Shown here piece after piece: positions 7,449 to 15,265 of a stretch of 19,402 nt of DNA. Numbering within the stretch: position 1 is the stretch's first letter; each line of letters opens with the position of its first letter. The stretch is from Streptococcus mitis. GTDB taxonomy: Bacteria > Bacillota > Bacilli > Lactobacillales > Streptococcaceae. The notes below the pieces were generated by a model. The model saw only the letters and a program-made list of their open reading frames with translations, did no database searches and was not told the origin of the DNA. The position numbers and the translations under genes were made by a program. The stretch covers positions 1-19,402 of the forward strand of contig MKYF01000002.1 in the NCBI GenBank assembly GCA_001914195.1. Direction: 5' to 3'.

Positions 7449-9277
7449 TGAAATTTTTCTCCTAATTTATCACTTTCGCGTATCTCAACGTAATCAAAAT
7501 TATCTTTTAATATTTTTTCTATATCAAGAACTAATCCATCAGTATTGTTATAAGCATTATTTTGTACAATTTCAGGAATCAGTAACTCATATAACTTGGA
7601 AGGTGTCAACCCATTATTTTCCGAAATAAGTTTCTCTATAAGTTGTTCTACAAATATTTTTGAATCTTTGTACGCAACCGAATCAACTTTAACTCTCAAA
7701 TTTACATCCTTAAATAACGTATAAACAAAATCACCTGTTAAAGTATTCATCCTATTAATTCCTTGTGTTCCAGAACTAACAGCTTGTTCTTGAAGAGTAA
7801 TGTCTATAAGTTGAAAACCAGATTTTACAACAGCATCCATTACTCCTTTCCAAACATTTAAATCACGATTATGAAATGTAAACGAAAGATAATGTCTATC
7901 CTTCAATACTCTATACATTTCAGAAAATGATTTATAAATTCTATCACTAAAGTCAGTATAACCTTTGTTTCTATAAGAATCTATAATAATTTCATTATCA
8001 TAATCAACATCATACTTCAACCAGCTGTTCCAAAATTGGCTCAGAGCTAAATAGGCAATGCTTTCTCCATATGGAGGATCAGTGAAGATATAATCAATTG
8101 ATTCATCCTCGATGTTTTCTAGATTATTTGAATCTTGTACAAACAGATTAATTAAACTATCATCAATTTCGCTAAGTTCTTTCTTCCCTCTATATATTGA
8201 ATTAACTCGCAAGTTAAAACAGTGAAAAATATTACGTTCTGTATGAACTTTAGGTGTCCAAAACTTACTGATAACCCAGCCTGACTTATAAGTAGCTTTT
8301 TCACTATCTCCTGGAATCATGTTGGATACATTAGCTAACATACTAGTGAATGTAAACAGCAATAGTTTTCTTATTTTTTTATCAGCTACATTAATAATTT
8401 TATCCTTTAACTTAGATAAAATTATTAACGCTCGGGAAGTAAAAAGTTCATCAATCGATTCTTTACCCGATCTCTTTACATATTGTAGTACTTTATCTGT
8501 TGGAAAATCTACTTTCTTTTCTGAAACTAATTTCTCAAAATCTGATTCGATATGAACAATATTGTTTGCATCTAACCTATCAACTTTTTTTACTACAATT
8601 CCATCTTGCACACATTTGATTCTATGAGTTGTGAGCGTATCGTTTTCCCAAATAGCAATTTCAATTTTAGCAATTTGTCCACAATTAGGACAAATGCTAT
8701 CATATAGATAGCCTAATTCAACTTCAAGGTCAGCAATAATAGATTTCGCAATTTTTTTATATTCTTTCAAATCAACTGTTGAAACTGTGTTTTCTGCAAT
8801 GAATTTTGACATAGGATTAATATCCACACCCACGCCTTTTCTTCCATGCTTAATAGCTTCAATAGGTACAATACCTGATCCCATAAATGGGTCTAGAACT
8901 ACATCACCTTCCTCAGTATAATTGATAATATAATCTGCTACAACATTATGGGCCTTCCTCCCCCAATACTTGTGCATCAAATAATGAGAGGGATGAGACT
9001 TAGCTTTAATATTTTTCATTCTTGAGATATTTGAAGTACTTATTTCAGCATCAGTAAACAATGATAATTGTCCAGAAATTAGAGTTGAATCACTTATATT
9101 AGTTACATAACTATTCTTTCTGAATTCCAAGACATCTTCTTTAGAAAATTTTCTATAAGAGTTATCCACCATTCTGTAACATTTTAATTTGCCTGAATCA
9201 GCCAATCTTCTCACTGTATTTTGTGAAACACCTAAAATTTTAGCCGTCTCACTTACACCAATTAAATTACTATTCAT
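7433..9277 (-). CDS. HTH-fused N6-adenine/N4-cytosine DNA methyltransferase
   Basis: 614 aa. Residues 5-55 form a MerR/excisionase-like helix-turn-helix (VSETAKILGVSQNTVRRLAD, then YRKFSKEDVLEF). The methyltransferase part has HYLMHKYWGRKAHNVV (98-113), the SAM-binding motif LDPFMGSGIVPIEA (128-141) with VGVDINP, a CPNCG...C putative zinc motif (196-222), and the catalytic TDPPYGE (399-405). DPPY indicates amino methylation (N6-adenine or N4-cytosine), unlike the C5 enzyme next to it. The HTH could bind the operon's own promoter; from memory, the M1 protein of lactococcal LlaJI autoregulates in that way. A good promoter lies in the 91-nt gap upstream. The ribosome binding site is weak. The family is clear; methylated base and site are not. 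Confidence 0.85.
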   Translation of the reverse strand: MNSNLIGVSETAKILGVSQNTVRRLADSGKLKCYRMVDNSYRKFSKEDVLEFRKNSYVTNISDSTLISGQLSLFTDAEISTSNISRMKNIKAKSHPSHYLMHKYWGRKAHNVVADYIINYTEEGDVVLDPFMGSGIVPIEAIKHGRKGVGVDINPMSKFIAENTVSTVDLKEYKKIAKSIIADLEVELGYLYDSICPNCGQIAKIEIAIWENDTLTTHRIKCVQDGIVVKKVDRLDANNIVHIESDFEKLVSEKKVDFPTDKVLQYVKRSGKESIDELFTSRALIILSKLKDKIINVADKKIRKLLLFTFTSMLANVSNMIPGDSEKATYKSGWVISKFWTPKVHTERNIFHCFNLRVNSIYRGKKELSEIDDSLINLFVQDSNNLENIEDESIDYIFTDPPYGESIAYLALSQFWNSWLKYDVDYDNEIIIDSYRNKGYTDFSDRIYKSFSEMYRVLKDRHYLSFTFHNRDLNVWKGVMDAVVKSGFQLIDITLQEQAVSSGTQGINRMNTLTGDFVYTLFKDVNLRVKVDSVAYKDSKIFVEQLIEKLISENNGLTPSKLYELLIPEIVQNNAYNNTDGLVLDIEKILKDNFDYVEIRESDKLGEKFHWIKK

Positions 9278-9318
9278 TTTCTCAAAACACTTCCAACCCT
9301 CTCATAATTTCTAGTAAC

Positions 9319-9347
9319 ATTTTATCATTTATACTTAAGAAATTCAA
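9319..9347 (-). promoter_or_regulatory. Internal promoter for the methyltransferase genes
   Basis: On the minus strand TTGAAT (9342-9347), a 17-nt spacer ending in TGA, and TAAAAT (9319-9324) form an extended -10 promoter between the nuclease gene and the HTH-methyltransferase gene. It would allow methylation to be expressed independently of the restriction genes. Confidence 0.6.
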
Positions 9348-9368
9348 GTAAAAAGAAGATGAATAGTA

Positions 9369-10991
9369 TCACCTTCTCACTAAAAGACCTCTCAAGAATT
9401 CTGCCAGTATTTCATCGTACTTATTATTAAAATTTAAAGGAAATGCACCTACTCCTATAAATTGATTTAATTCGGTAGGTTTATCATAAATTATTTCTGA
9501 ATCTCCTGGAAATAGAACGTACGCCCCTTTAGTTTTAAGAATTCCATCACAATATGCATGCATCTTTACAATATCTTCATTTTTACTACTTCTGTCATTT
9601 GAAACTCTAAATTTTGAATCAAAATGATAATAAAAAACTTTCCCAATACTATCTATTATTTTTATTGTAAAATCTGGTCGGAATTCAACTGAAAATGACC
9701 CCCCATTACCTCGAGAAAATGAATGTTGAAATAAAAGAACTGACTCTATATATTCCTCAGTAGGTCGAAATCTAAATTCTAATCCATCATTAGATTCAGA
9801 AAGTCCAACAGTATATGGAGTTGTCTGAGTTTCTGTTAAAATTTCACCCTCTGCATAAGTTTTGTAAATATCTTCAAGAATGTCTACCAGTCTAAATAAA
9901 CAAATGTACTCATATAATTTATCAACCGATTTATTATTATATAATTCGATCAAATCTTTTGACTTAAATAAATTATTAATAGGAACCTGTTTTATATTTA
10001 CGTACTCCTGATAAATTTGCTTATAACCTATTTGTCTGGTTAGAATAGTAGAGGAGTGATTAATAGAATGTATATCAGATATTTCACTAAAAAAATTATT
10101 TCTAAGTATTCGAGTTAGTTCCTCTCGATACCGATTTACTTCTTTAACTAATAATTGATTCTGACAAGAATATTGACTTAAATCATCATAAAATTTTGAA
10201 AGTATCCGTATACATTGTTTAACAAAAAACTTAATAAATCTATTTTCACTAGTATCGTTAGATATGGTATTGTTATATTCATTTATCACTTCTGGAATAA
10301 ATCCGTTAAATTTAGTAGAAATTTTCCCCTGATTATTTTGTGTGAGATTAGTATTTCCACTAAAAATATCCATTAAACTCTCGTTAGAGATATCTGTAGC
10401 TAGGCTTAGCGGAACAGTATTAATAGTTTTCTCAAATTTGATATTAGGAAATTTTAATATCCAATTTAAATTTGGTAAAATTCTGTTTTTTTTCAATGAA
10501 TTATACAGCTTTATGTAAACATAAAAATCTAAGTATCTATTGATATTTGTTTCAAAATATGCACGACTAACCCCATTTTCTAAAAAACTGAGAGAAATCG
10601 TCTTTTTAATTCTGGTGTCAAGTTTTTCAATAAGTAAATGTATCTCCTCTGTTGATATTTTGGAAGAAATTATCTGAAACTCTTGGGTAGCAAACCTTAT
10701 ATACCCAATAAAGTTTTTCATTAAAATTGAACCATTATTATTTCTATAATATTTACCAATATTTATAAAGTCTTCTTCTGTAAAACGTTTATTGTTTAAG
10801 CCAATAATAAAATATTCTACCCATTCATAGAGAATATACTGTGTACCATCATAGACTATGCTATTAGAATTATTTTCTATCGTATAAATTACCCGTTCTT
10901 TATTATTTTGAAGTAAGTCTAAATCATCATCCCTTAAGTCTTTTGAGTATATAATAAAATCATCAAATCTAACTCCACAATAGTATTCCAT
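9369..10991 (-). CDS. DUF2357/PD-(D/E)XK nuclease subunit (McrC-like, LlaJI R2 type)
   Basis: 540 aa. The middle region resembles DUF2357 (FIPEVINEYNNTISNDTSEN followed by RFIKFF, about 231-256). The C-terminus has a PD-(D/E)XK nuclease core: FRPDFTIKI (437-445) with D440, then YHFDSKF (455-461) with D458 and K460, and KNEDIVKMHAYCDGI (470-484). It should be the cleaving partner of the McrB-like motor encoded just upstream. The gap is 11 nt, and the motor gene's TAA runs into this gene's ribosome binding site (TAAAGGGTGATAATATG). Classical McrC is shorter; the long N-terminus matches the R2 subunits of LlaJI-like systems as I remember them. Confidence 0.83.
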   Translation of the reverse strand: MEYYCGVRFDDFIIYSKDLRDDDLDLLQNNKERVIYTIENNSNSIVYDGTQYILYEWVEYFIIGLNNKRFTEEDFINIGKYYRNNNGSILMKNFIGYIRFATQEFQIISSKISTEEIHLLIEKLDTRIKKTISLSFLENGVSRAYFETNINRYLDFYVYIKLYNSLKKNRILPNLNWILKFPNIKFEKTINTVPLSLATDISNESLMDIFSGNTNLTQNNQGKISTKFNGFIPEVINEYNNTISNDTSENRFIKFFVKQCIRILSKFYDDLSQYSCQNQLLVKEVNRYREELTRILRNNFFSEISDIHSINHSSTILTRQIGYKQIYQEYVNIKQVPINNLFKSKDLIELYNNKSVDKLYEYICLFRLVDILEDIYKTYAEGEILTETQTTPYTVGLSESNDGLEFRFRPTEEYIESVLLFQHSFSRGNGGSFSVEFRPDFTIKIIDSIGKVFYYHFDSKFRVSNDRSSKNEDIVKMHAYCDGILKTKGAYVLFPGDSEIIYDKPTELNQFIGVGAFPLNFNNKYDEILAEFLRGLLVRR

Positions 10992-11002
10992 ATTATCACC
11001 CT

Positions 11003-12499
11003 TTACTCAATAAATGTTACATACCCTGTGGATTGAAGTTGCGAAATCATTTTACCTATTTTTTCCATGGAGTAGGTGAATTTATATTTTTCGACAATAG
11101 AATATAATTGATGGAGTACGTCTAATAGCTCTTCTTCTGAACCACTAAGCTTAGGAAGAATTTTCTGTAGTATTTGAATATCTACAGCTTGTGAAGCTAA
11201 TTCTGGTTTTTTTTCATTGCCTACATAATTCAGTATGAATTGAGATATTTCATTAAACACCCTATACCCAAAGTGTCTATTTTTCTGTTTCAACACTTCA
11301 AATATTTCAAATACTTGTTGAAAGATGAATGGATACATACTAATTAGCTGTTTTGTGCTGTCAGAATTTGAAATGGAAATAGTCAAATCTAACCTAGATT
11401 CAATATCACTATTATTAGATTGACTATTTCCAAAATCATACGCTCCGTATAAATCAATCTCATTATATTCAATTACATTAGCTCTATCCAAAACTTTTGG
11501 ACTAAACATATAAGTTGTCTCATCCACATTGACCGTTCCCACCACATATACATTAGTTGGAATTTCGATTTGGTTAGGAACAAAATAATTACCTTGTTCA
11601 TCAATCAAATCACCTTTAAATTCGACTTGATTTTCAGATGTCCTCAACGGAACTGGTGAGCTATGCAATGGAATTTTGTCTTGTTTTATGTATGTAAGAG
11701 CATCCTTTAGCGTTGATACAGCTGATCTAGTTTCAGAATCCATATCTGATAGTTCTTTTAGTTTATACAGATTTCCTTCTTGTTTTGCTAAGAATGCTTT
11801 GCCCGCCAATCTAGCCCCATCGGTTTTTAAGCCATTACTTCCATCTTTACGATTTTGATTAAGCTCTGTTCGAAACTGCACTGTTGGATTTTTAGTTTTA
11901 GAGTGATTCAACCACTCAGTACAAACTGGAGCATTTCGATAATACTGAACTTTTTGAAACTCACTCGGATTCAACTGTAATGCTGCTAAAATAATAGCTT
12001 CTGATAGTGTTATTTTACTAGGAAGTTTACTTAAAATCTTAAACGAATCTGTTTCTTCAGATATCCTTCTACTTTCAAGTAGGCTTAAAAAATCTGAAAA
12101 GTAATATTCCACTTTGGCTAGATTCATTTCATCTAATAATAAAAAATAAGGTTTATCTGGATTTGCAATTGCTCGAATAAATAGTTTAACAGTTGGCGTA
12201 ATTTCATACGTATTATTAATAATATTATGATAACCAAAAATTCCTCTACTATCTGTCCAATTTGGTTTAACTGAAACTAATTCATAATTTTGATCAGTTG
12301 AAGTTACAAAAGCCATATATTCAGCAAATAAATCAGCAATCTTTGACTTTCCTGATCCACTAATTCCTGATAGGATCACAAAAGGCTTAGTTTTTAAGGA
12401 AATATAAAAATTATACAACTGTTCTTTGCTATAATAAAAGCCTCTAGATTTACAAAATAAAAAAAGATCTGATAATGTACCGTCAAATTTTATGTTCAT
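11003..12499 (-). CDS. McrB-like AAA+ NTPase (restriction motor subunit)
   Basis: 498 aa AAA+ protein of the McrB clade. Walker A is GISGSGKS (45-52). WTDSRGIFGYHN (81-92) matches the W-D-x-x-x-LLGY region of McrB. Walker B is FLLLDEMN (119-126), followed by LAKVEYYFSDFLSLLESRR. A sensor-like GTVNVDETT leads into SPKVLDRANVIEY, the McrB-type arginine-finger region. McrB proteins form GTP- or ATP-driven rings that power DNA translocation and activate the nuclease. The short N-terminus (about 35 residues before the AAA+ core) leaves no room for a large DNA-binding domain such as that of E. coli McrB, so target recognition is probably elsewhere. It is the first gene of the operon and has its own promoter and a GGAGG site. 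Confidence 0.88.
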   Translation of the reverse strand: MNIKFDGTLSDLFLFCKSRGFYYSKEQLYNFYISLKTKPFVILSGISGSGKSKIADLFAEYMAFVTSTDQNYELVSVKPNWTDSRGIFGYHNIINNTYEITPTVKLFIRAIANPDKPYFLLLDEMNLAKVEYYFSDFLSLLESRRISEETDSFKILSKLPSKITLSEAIILAALQLNPSEFQKVQYYRNAPVCTEWLNHSKTKNPTVQFRTELNQNRKDGSNGLKTDGARLAGKAFLAKQEGNLYKLKELSDMDSETRSAVSTLKDALTYIKQDKIPLHSSPVPLRTSENQVEFKGDLIDEQGNYFVPNQIEIPTNVYVVGTVNVDETTYMFSPKVLDRANVIEYNEIDLYGAYDFGNSQSNNSDIESRLDLTISISNSDSTKQLISMYPFIFQQVFEIFEVLKQKNRHFGYRVFNEISQFILNYVGNEKKPELASQAVDIQILQKILPKLSGSEEELLDVLHQLYSIVEKYKFTYSMEKIGKMISQLQSTGYVTFIE

Positions 12500-12519
12500 T
12501 GGGAACCTCCGTTTTCACT

Positions 12520-12548
12520 ATTATATCAGAAATAAGTGCTCTTTTAAA
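12520..12548 (-). promoter_or_regulatory. Promoter of the restriction operon
   Basis: On the minus strand TTTAAA (12543-12548), a 17-nt spacer ending in TGA, and TATAAT (12520-12525) form an extended -10 promoter. It is followed by CGGAGG and the ATG at 12499. Confidence 0.6.
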
Positions 12549-12716
12549 CAGCTAACTAAATTTTCATAGCCCCCATAACAGAACCTGTGCTGACTCAGAA
12601 ACAAGTGTATTATTTTTCAAACTTCCTCTTACAAAAATCTAGTCCTCTACTTAATTAATTCAAAGTTCAAGACCTTATTTTTGCTGTGTCTACACGACTT
12701 AGTTCATACTATCCTC

Positions 12717-12992
12717 TTAACATCCCTTATACTGAAAAATTCTAACTCCTTTTTTATGTCTTGATATTACTTCAAAATAAAAATAATAATCCCTGCCATC
12801 CTCGGCGTTCTCTTTATTCAACTTGAAGTAGTTTTTCTGATTCATTGCCATTGTTCTAAGGATGTCATCAACTAGAAAAGTTAATGGAACATCCATTGAA
12901 GAATACTTCTGGAAGTCTTCTTCAAATCGAATATAGTTGTCTGAGAAATAGTCCATCTGTAATTTATTCTCATAGAGTTCTTTTCTACTCAT
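12717..12992 (-). CDS. Small DUF5960-like protein of the uvrX-yolD cassette
   Basis: 91 aa, charged and soluble, with an ATG after AGAGG. It resembles, from memory, the DUF5960 family of streptococcal mobile elements (SRKELYENKLQMDYFSDNY near the start, SRHKKGVRIFQYKG at the end). It is usually the third gene after a Y-family polymerase and a YolD-like gene, as here: it follows the yolD-like gene with a 19-nt gap. No biochemical role is known to me. It might belong to the SOS mutagenesis cassette or merely travel with it. Confidence 0.6.
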   Translation of the reverse strand: MSRKELYENKLQMDYFSDNYIRFEEDFQKYSSMDVPLTFLVDDILRTMAMNQKNYFKLNKENAEDGRDYYFYFEVISRHKKGVRIFQYKGC

Positions 12993-13011
12993 AGGTAACC
13001 TCTTCTAATAA

Positions 13012-13347
13012 CTATATGCTCAAGAAGTCTTCCACTTGAATCAATCGGTATCCTTCATAGGTCTTGATGGATACTTCTTTTGCTGAAATTTCTCTTACTT
13101 CACCAATCAAAGTTACTTTTTGAGCTTTTTGTTTGACTATAAAACGACCTTTTAAACGCCCAACATAAAGCTGAGAAAGTAGCAAGAGTTTTTCTGTTCT
13201 GTTCAAGTTACTGGTTAGATCGACACGATATTTTTCTTCTCCTAGTGACGTGGTATGTTCAGATAAAAAGAAGCCCATCCATTTTTGCATACCTGAGTCT
13301 TGATATTCTCGGGCTGACTGATAGGGCAAATAAGAACGATCAATCAT
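13012..13347 (-). CDS. YolD-like protein
   Basis: 111 aa, resembling the YolD-like family that accompanies UmuC/UvrX-type Y-family DNA polymerases: IDRSYLPYQSAREYQDSGMQ, then KWMGFFLSEHT, and a basic beta-rich C-terminal half (GRFIVKQKAQKVTLIGEVRE). YolD-like proteins are thought to act like UmuD, supporting the error-prone polymerase. The ATG overlaps the TGA of the polymerase remnant (ATGA), the normal coupling in this cassette. Since that gene is decapitated, any YolD protein would lack its local partner. It could still be made, as the remnant frame is open. Confidence 0.75.
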   Translation of the reverse strand: MIDRSYLPYQSAREYQDSGMQKWMGFFLSEHTTSLGEEKYRVDLTSNLNRTEKLLLLSQLYVGRLKGRFIVKQKAQKVTLIGEVREISAKEVSIKTYEGYRLIQVEDFLSI

Positions 13348-13784
13348 TTTAAACCATCTAGTCCACCAGCAGAATGACCTCCAATGAGTTTACTTCTAGC
13401 GATGTTTCTTGATGCTGACTCAAGCGCATTGGTTTTTAAAAGTGAAGTGAACCCCAACTGATCTCGTATGCTGTCAATCGCTGATTGGAACCTTTCTTCT
13501 TTTTCTATTTTTTCAACATCATCAAATAAAGAAATGATTCCGAACGATTCATCCACCAAACCCGAATAGTTAACGGCAATGTTCATTACAGCACCTGAAT
13601 TGTATTTCTGATGAAATAACTGTAAAACTACATTAGTTAGCGTGTCAGTCTGATTAAACTTAACTTCAATCTTTTTATTTGAAAAAAGACATCCAAAAGT
13701 AAATTCTTGAATGTCTGTAAACGTTGCTATAATCGTATTGATTAACGTTTTGAGGCAACTGACCTCGTCAGATTGCAACCACAT
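13344..13784 (-). pseudogene. uvrX: Truncated uvrX (Y-family DNA polymerase) fused to repeat DNA
   Basis: The C-terminal ~110 residues match the tail of the UvrX/MucB-like lesion-bypass polymerases of streptococcal mobile elements: the little-finger region (VKFNQTDTLTNVVLQLF), YNSGAVMNIAVNYSGLVDES, IISLFDDVEKIEKEERFQSA, and the end RSKLIGGHSAGGLDGLK. A complete protein is about 470 aa, so the catalytic palm and fingers are gone. The first ~40 codons (MWLQSDEVSCLKTLINTIIA...) come from the rpsI-end repeat block, because the same peptide type (MWLQPDKASWLKTLINTILS) is encoded in copy 1. The junction is near 13680. The result is an open but non-functional fused frame. Confidence 0.75.
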
Positions 13785-13841
13785 TTGTAAGCGACTAAAG
13801 TCGCAACAACTGTGTCAATTGCACCAATTTAGTAAGAAAGT

Positions 13842-13873
13842 ACAAAAAGAACACCTCGAAAGGTGCTCTTTGT
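13842..13873 (-). terminator. rpsI terminator, copy 2
   Basis: On the minus strand GAGCACCT pairs with AGGTGTTC around a TTCG tetraloop, followed by TTTTT. Confidence 0.8.
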
Positions 13874-13894
13874 AAGTATCGTAATTCTTTCGAA

Positions 13895-13945
13895 TTAACG
13901 TTTACTAAATTGTGATGCTTTACGAGCTTTCTTAAGACCTGGTTT
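13895..13945 (-). pseudogene. rpsI: 3' fragment of rpsI (ribosomal protein S9), copy 2
   Basis: The minus strand encodes KPGLKKARKASQFSKR plus a stop, as in copy 1. The frame upstream reads LM, stop, KK, so no S9 gene continues here either. Another frame across the junction reads YHKYLDVEKTRS and then stops, which might be the tail of a lost integrase ending in the attachment site; this is only a guess. Confidence 0.85.
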
Positions 13946-14291
13946 TTTCTACATCAAGATATTTATGGTAAATTATCACTAAAATTAAGTACTTTTGAGA
14001 GATAAATCCTCAATCTTTACATATATAACCCTTTTAAAAATCAAGAGGTTATCAAAGGGTTATCACATTTTAGTTTTCGGAGCTTATGTAGTTGAGAAAT
14101 ACGAAATACTGTATCATAAAGATGATGTACAGTTTAGCAACAAATATACAGTTTCTTCGTGCCTGGACAATTTCTTTTTCTATCCTGAAGATATTTAAAC
14201 AGTTCTATATATTATTTCTTGTGAGTAATTTTCATCAAAAAATTTCATAGAGTAGCTCCCTAGAATCATGGAAAAGTAGTAAAAATAGTTG
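13946..14291. other. Non-coding junction region right of the second rpsI end
   Basis: No convincing gene. It holds an 8-bp inverted repeat AACCCTTT/AAAGGGTT (about 14027-14060), two GTTATCA direct repeats (14048-14065), and one copy of the 29-bp repeat at 14072. A 26-nt stretch from 14041 (TCAAGAGGTTATCAAAGGGT and on) is about 85% like 2519-2544, at the point where the fic remnant loses similarity. A 67-codon plus-strand frame (13995-14198) has no ribosome binding site and looks spurious. Confidence 0.4.
14072..14100 (+). repeat. 29-bp repeat, left copy
   Basis: It contains TTTTCGGAGCTTATGTAGTT and is perfectly identical over 29 bp to the reverse complement of 19216-19244. A diverged copy lies at 18557-18585. 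Possible roles are operator, recombination site, or remnant of a shared leader. Confidence 0.75.
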
Positions 14292-14630
14292 TTATCCTAG
14301 TTGATTAAAAAAATCCCTGATTTCCTCATCTTTTATAAAATAATATATAATTTTCCCCTCTCTTCTAGTGCCCAAGATGTTTTGATTGGCTAGTTTACGA
14401 AGATGGTGGGAAGTAGATGCCATACTGAGATTTAGTAAACAGGCTATATCACAGACACAGAGTTCTTCAACAGCAAGAAGATAGAAGATGATATTTATCT
14501 GTTTATTATCGGTAAATTTTGTTAAAATGCGAAGTGATTTTTGGACTTTTTCCTTTTCAAGATAGTTCGTTGCGGTTGTAATATTTTGCTGATTTATAAC
14601 ATTCACTTGGCAGATACTATCTTTTTTCAT
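14292..14630 (-). CDS. cadX: CadX/CadC-type ArsR-family metal-sensing repressor
   Basis: 112 aa winged-helix repressor of the ArsR/SmtB family. It represses its operon until Cd(II), Zn(II) or Pb(II) binds. The ELCVCDIACLLNLSMASTSH region and HHLRKLANQNIL form the recognition helix, and GTRREGKIIYYF the wing. C7, C58 and C60 lie at the same positions as the metal ligands of S. aureus CadC; position 11, a fourth ligand there, is valine here. I chose the ATG at 14630 because GGAG lies 10 nt before it; a longer frame to 14660 would overlap cadD and lacks a site. It follows cadD with an 11-nt gap, the cadDX arrangement. Confidence 0.88.
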   Translation of the reverse strand: MKKDSICQVNVINQQNITTATNYLEKEKVQKSLRILTKFTDNKQINIIFYLLAVEELCVCDIACLLNLSMASTSHHLRKLANQNILGTRREGKIIYYFIKDEEIRDFFNQLG

Positions 14631-14641
14631 AATATTTTCTC

Positions 14642-15256
14642 CTAGCCTAATATAGTCCATAGTATGTCAAAACTGTTATTTTCAATCAGGATATATATCC
14701 CCAATCCTAAATAAACAACGGCAATAAACCATCTGCTATATTTTTCCAAAATTTCTCCAACAGAAGAGACTTGTGCCAATTTTTGGGCAGAAAAAACCAA
14801 GAGATAAATCATGACTAGAAAGGTAAGTAAAGCTACTATCAAATTTGCTAAATTTAAGGTAGTAAAATATGGAACAAAGACACCAATATTGTCAGCACCA
14901 CAACTTGCAAAAGTAATCATAGCGACTAGAAATATCAGGTTTTTATTATCTTTGCGCAAACCTTCTTTGGCAATAGCTTCTCCATCAGAATCTCCTAAAA
15001 GCAAAACTTTGAGACCTAGGAAAATTGGAATCAAACCGAGTAAACCTAAAATCTCTTTACTAGGAATATAATTTAAGACAAATGCAAAAAGCAAACTTAG
15101 CAATATTAGACTAACAGAGCCTAGAAATTGTCCTAAATAGATGTTAATGATGTCTTTTCTTCTTTTTCTTTTGGCAAAAAATAACATTAGGATAATAAGT
15201 AAGTCTACGGCTGTCCCAGAATACAGGATTATTGAAGTAACAACATTTTGAATCAT
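14642..15256 (-). CDS. cadD: CadD cadmium resistance membrane transporter
   Basis: 204 aa polytopic membrane protein with about five or six hydrophobic segments (starting at roughly residues 5, 42, 68, 107, 133 and 177). The central part FLVAMITFASCGADNIGVFVPYF is the typical CadD signature, with a polar cysteine/aspartate pair inside the membrane. CadD confers cadmium resistance by efflux or sequestration. The ATG at 15256 follows GAGGTG; a start four codons earlier lacks a site. The promoter directly upstream has a CadC-type operator, and cadX follows. It is the likely selected cargo of the second island. Confidence 0.9.
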   Translation of the reverse strand: MIQNVVTSIILYSGTAVDLLIILMLFFAKRKRRKDIINIYLGQFLGSVSLILLSLLFAFVLNYIPSKEILGLLGLIPIFLGLKVLLLGDSDGEAIAKEGLRKDNKNLIFLVAMITFASCGADNIGVFVPYFTTLNLANLIVALLTFLVMIYLLVFSAQKLAQVSSVGEILEKYSRWFIAVVYLGLGIYILIENNSFDILWTILG

Positions 15257-15265
15257 AAAACACCT

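Larger units (their letters stand above)
13683..13945 (-). repeat. rpsI-end repeat block, copy 2 (candidate attachment-site copy)
   Basis: Direct repeat of 3240-3469. It has the rpsI end and terminator, nearly identical to copy 1, and then a diverged downstream part. It carries about 35 extra bases around 13793-13828, including a perfect small hairpin GCGACT/AGTCGC (13794-13807), that are missing from copy 1. To the right of 13945 the sequence is unrelated to copy 1 and to rpsI. Confidence 0.75.

Noticed and set aside
6557..8555. Several plus-strand frames inside the methyltransferase genes
   Set aside because: Antisense shadows of clearly coding minus-strand genes with all family motifs.
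12560..12716. Possible regulatory RNA between the R-M operon and the DUF5960-like gene
   Set aside because: No clear hairpin with a T run and no conserved feature that I recognise.
13995..14198. Open frame of 67 codons on the plus strand
   Set aside because: No ribosome binding site and it runs through the inverted repeats and the 29-bp repeat.
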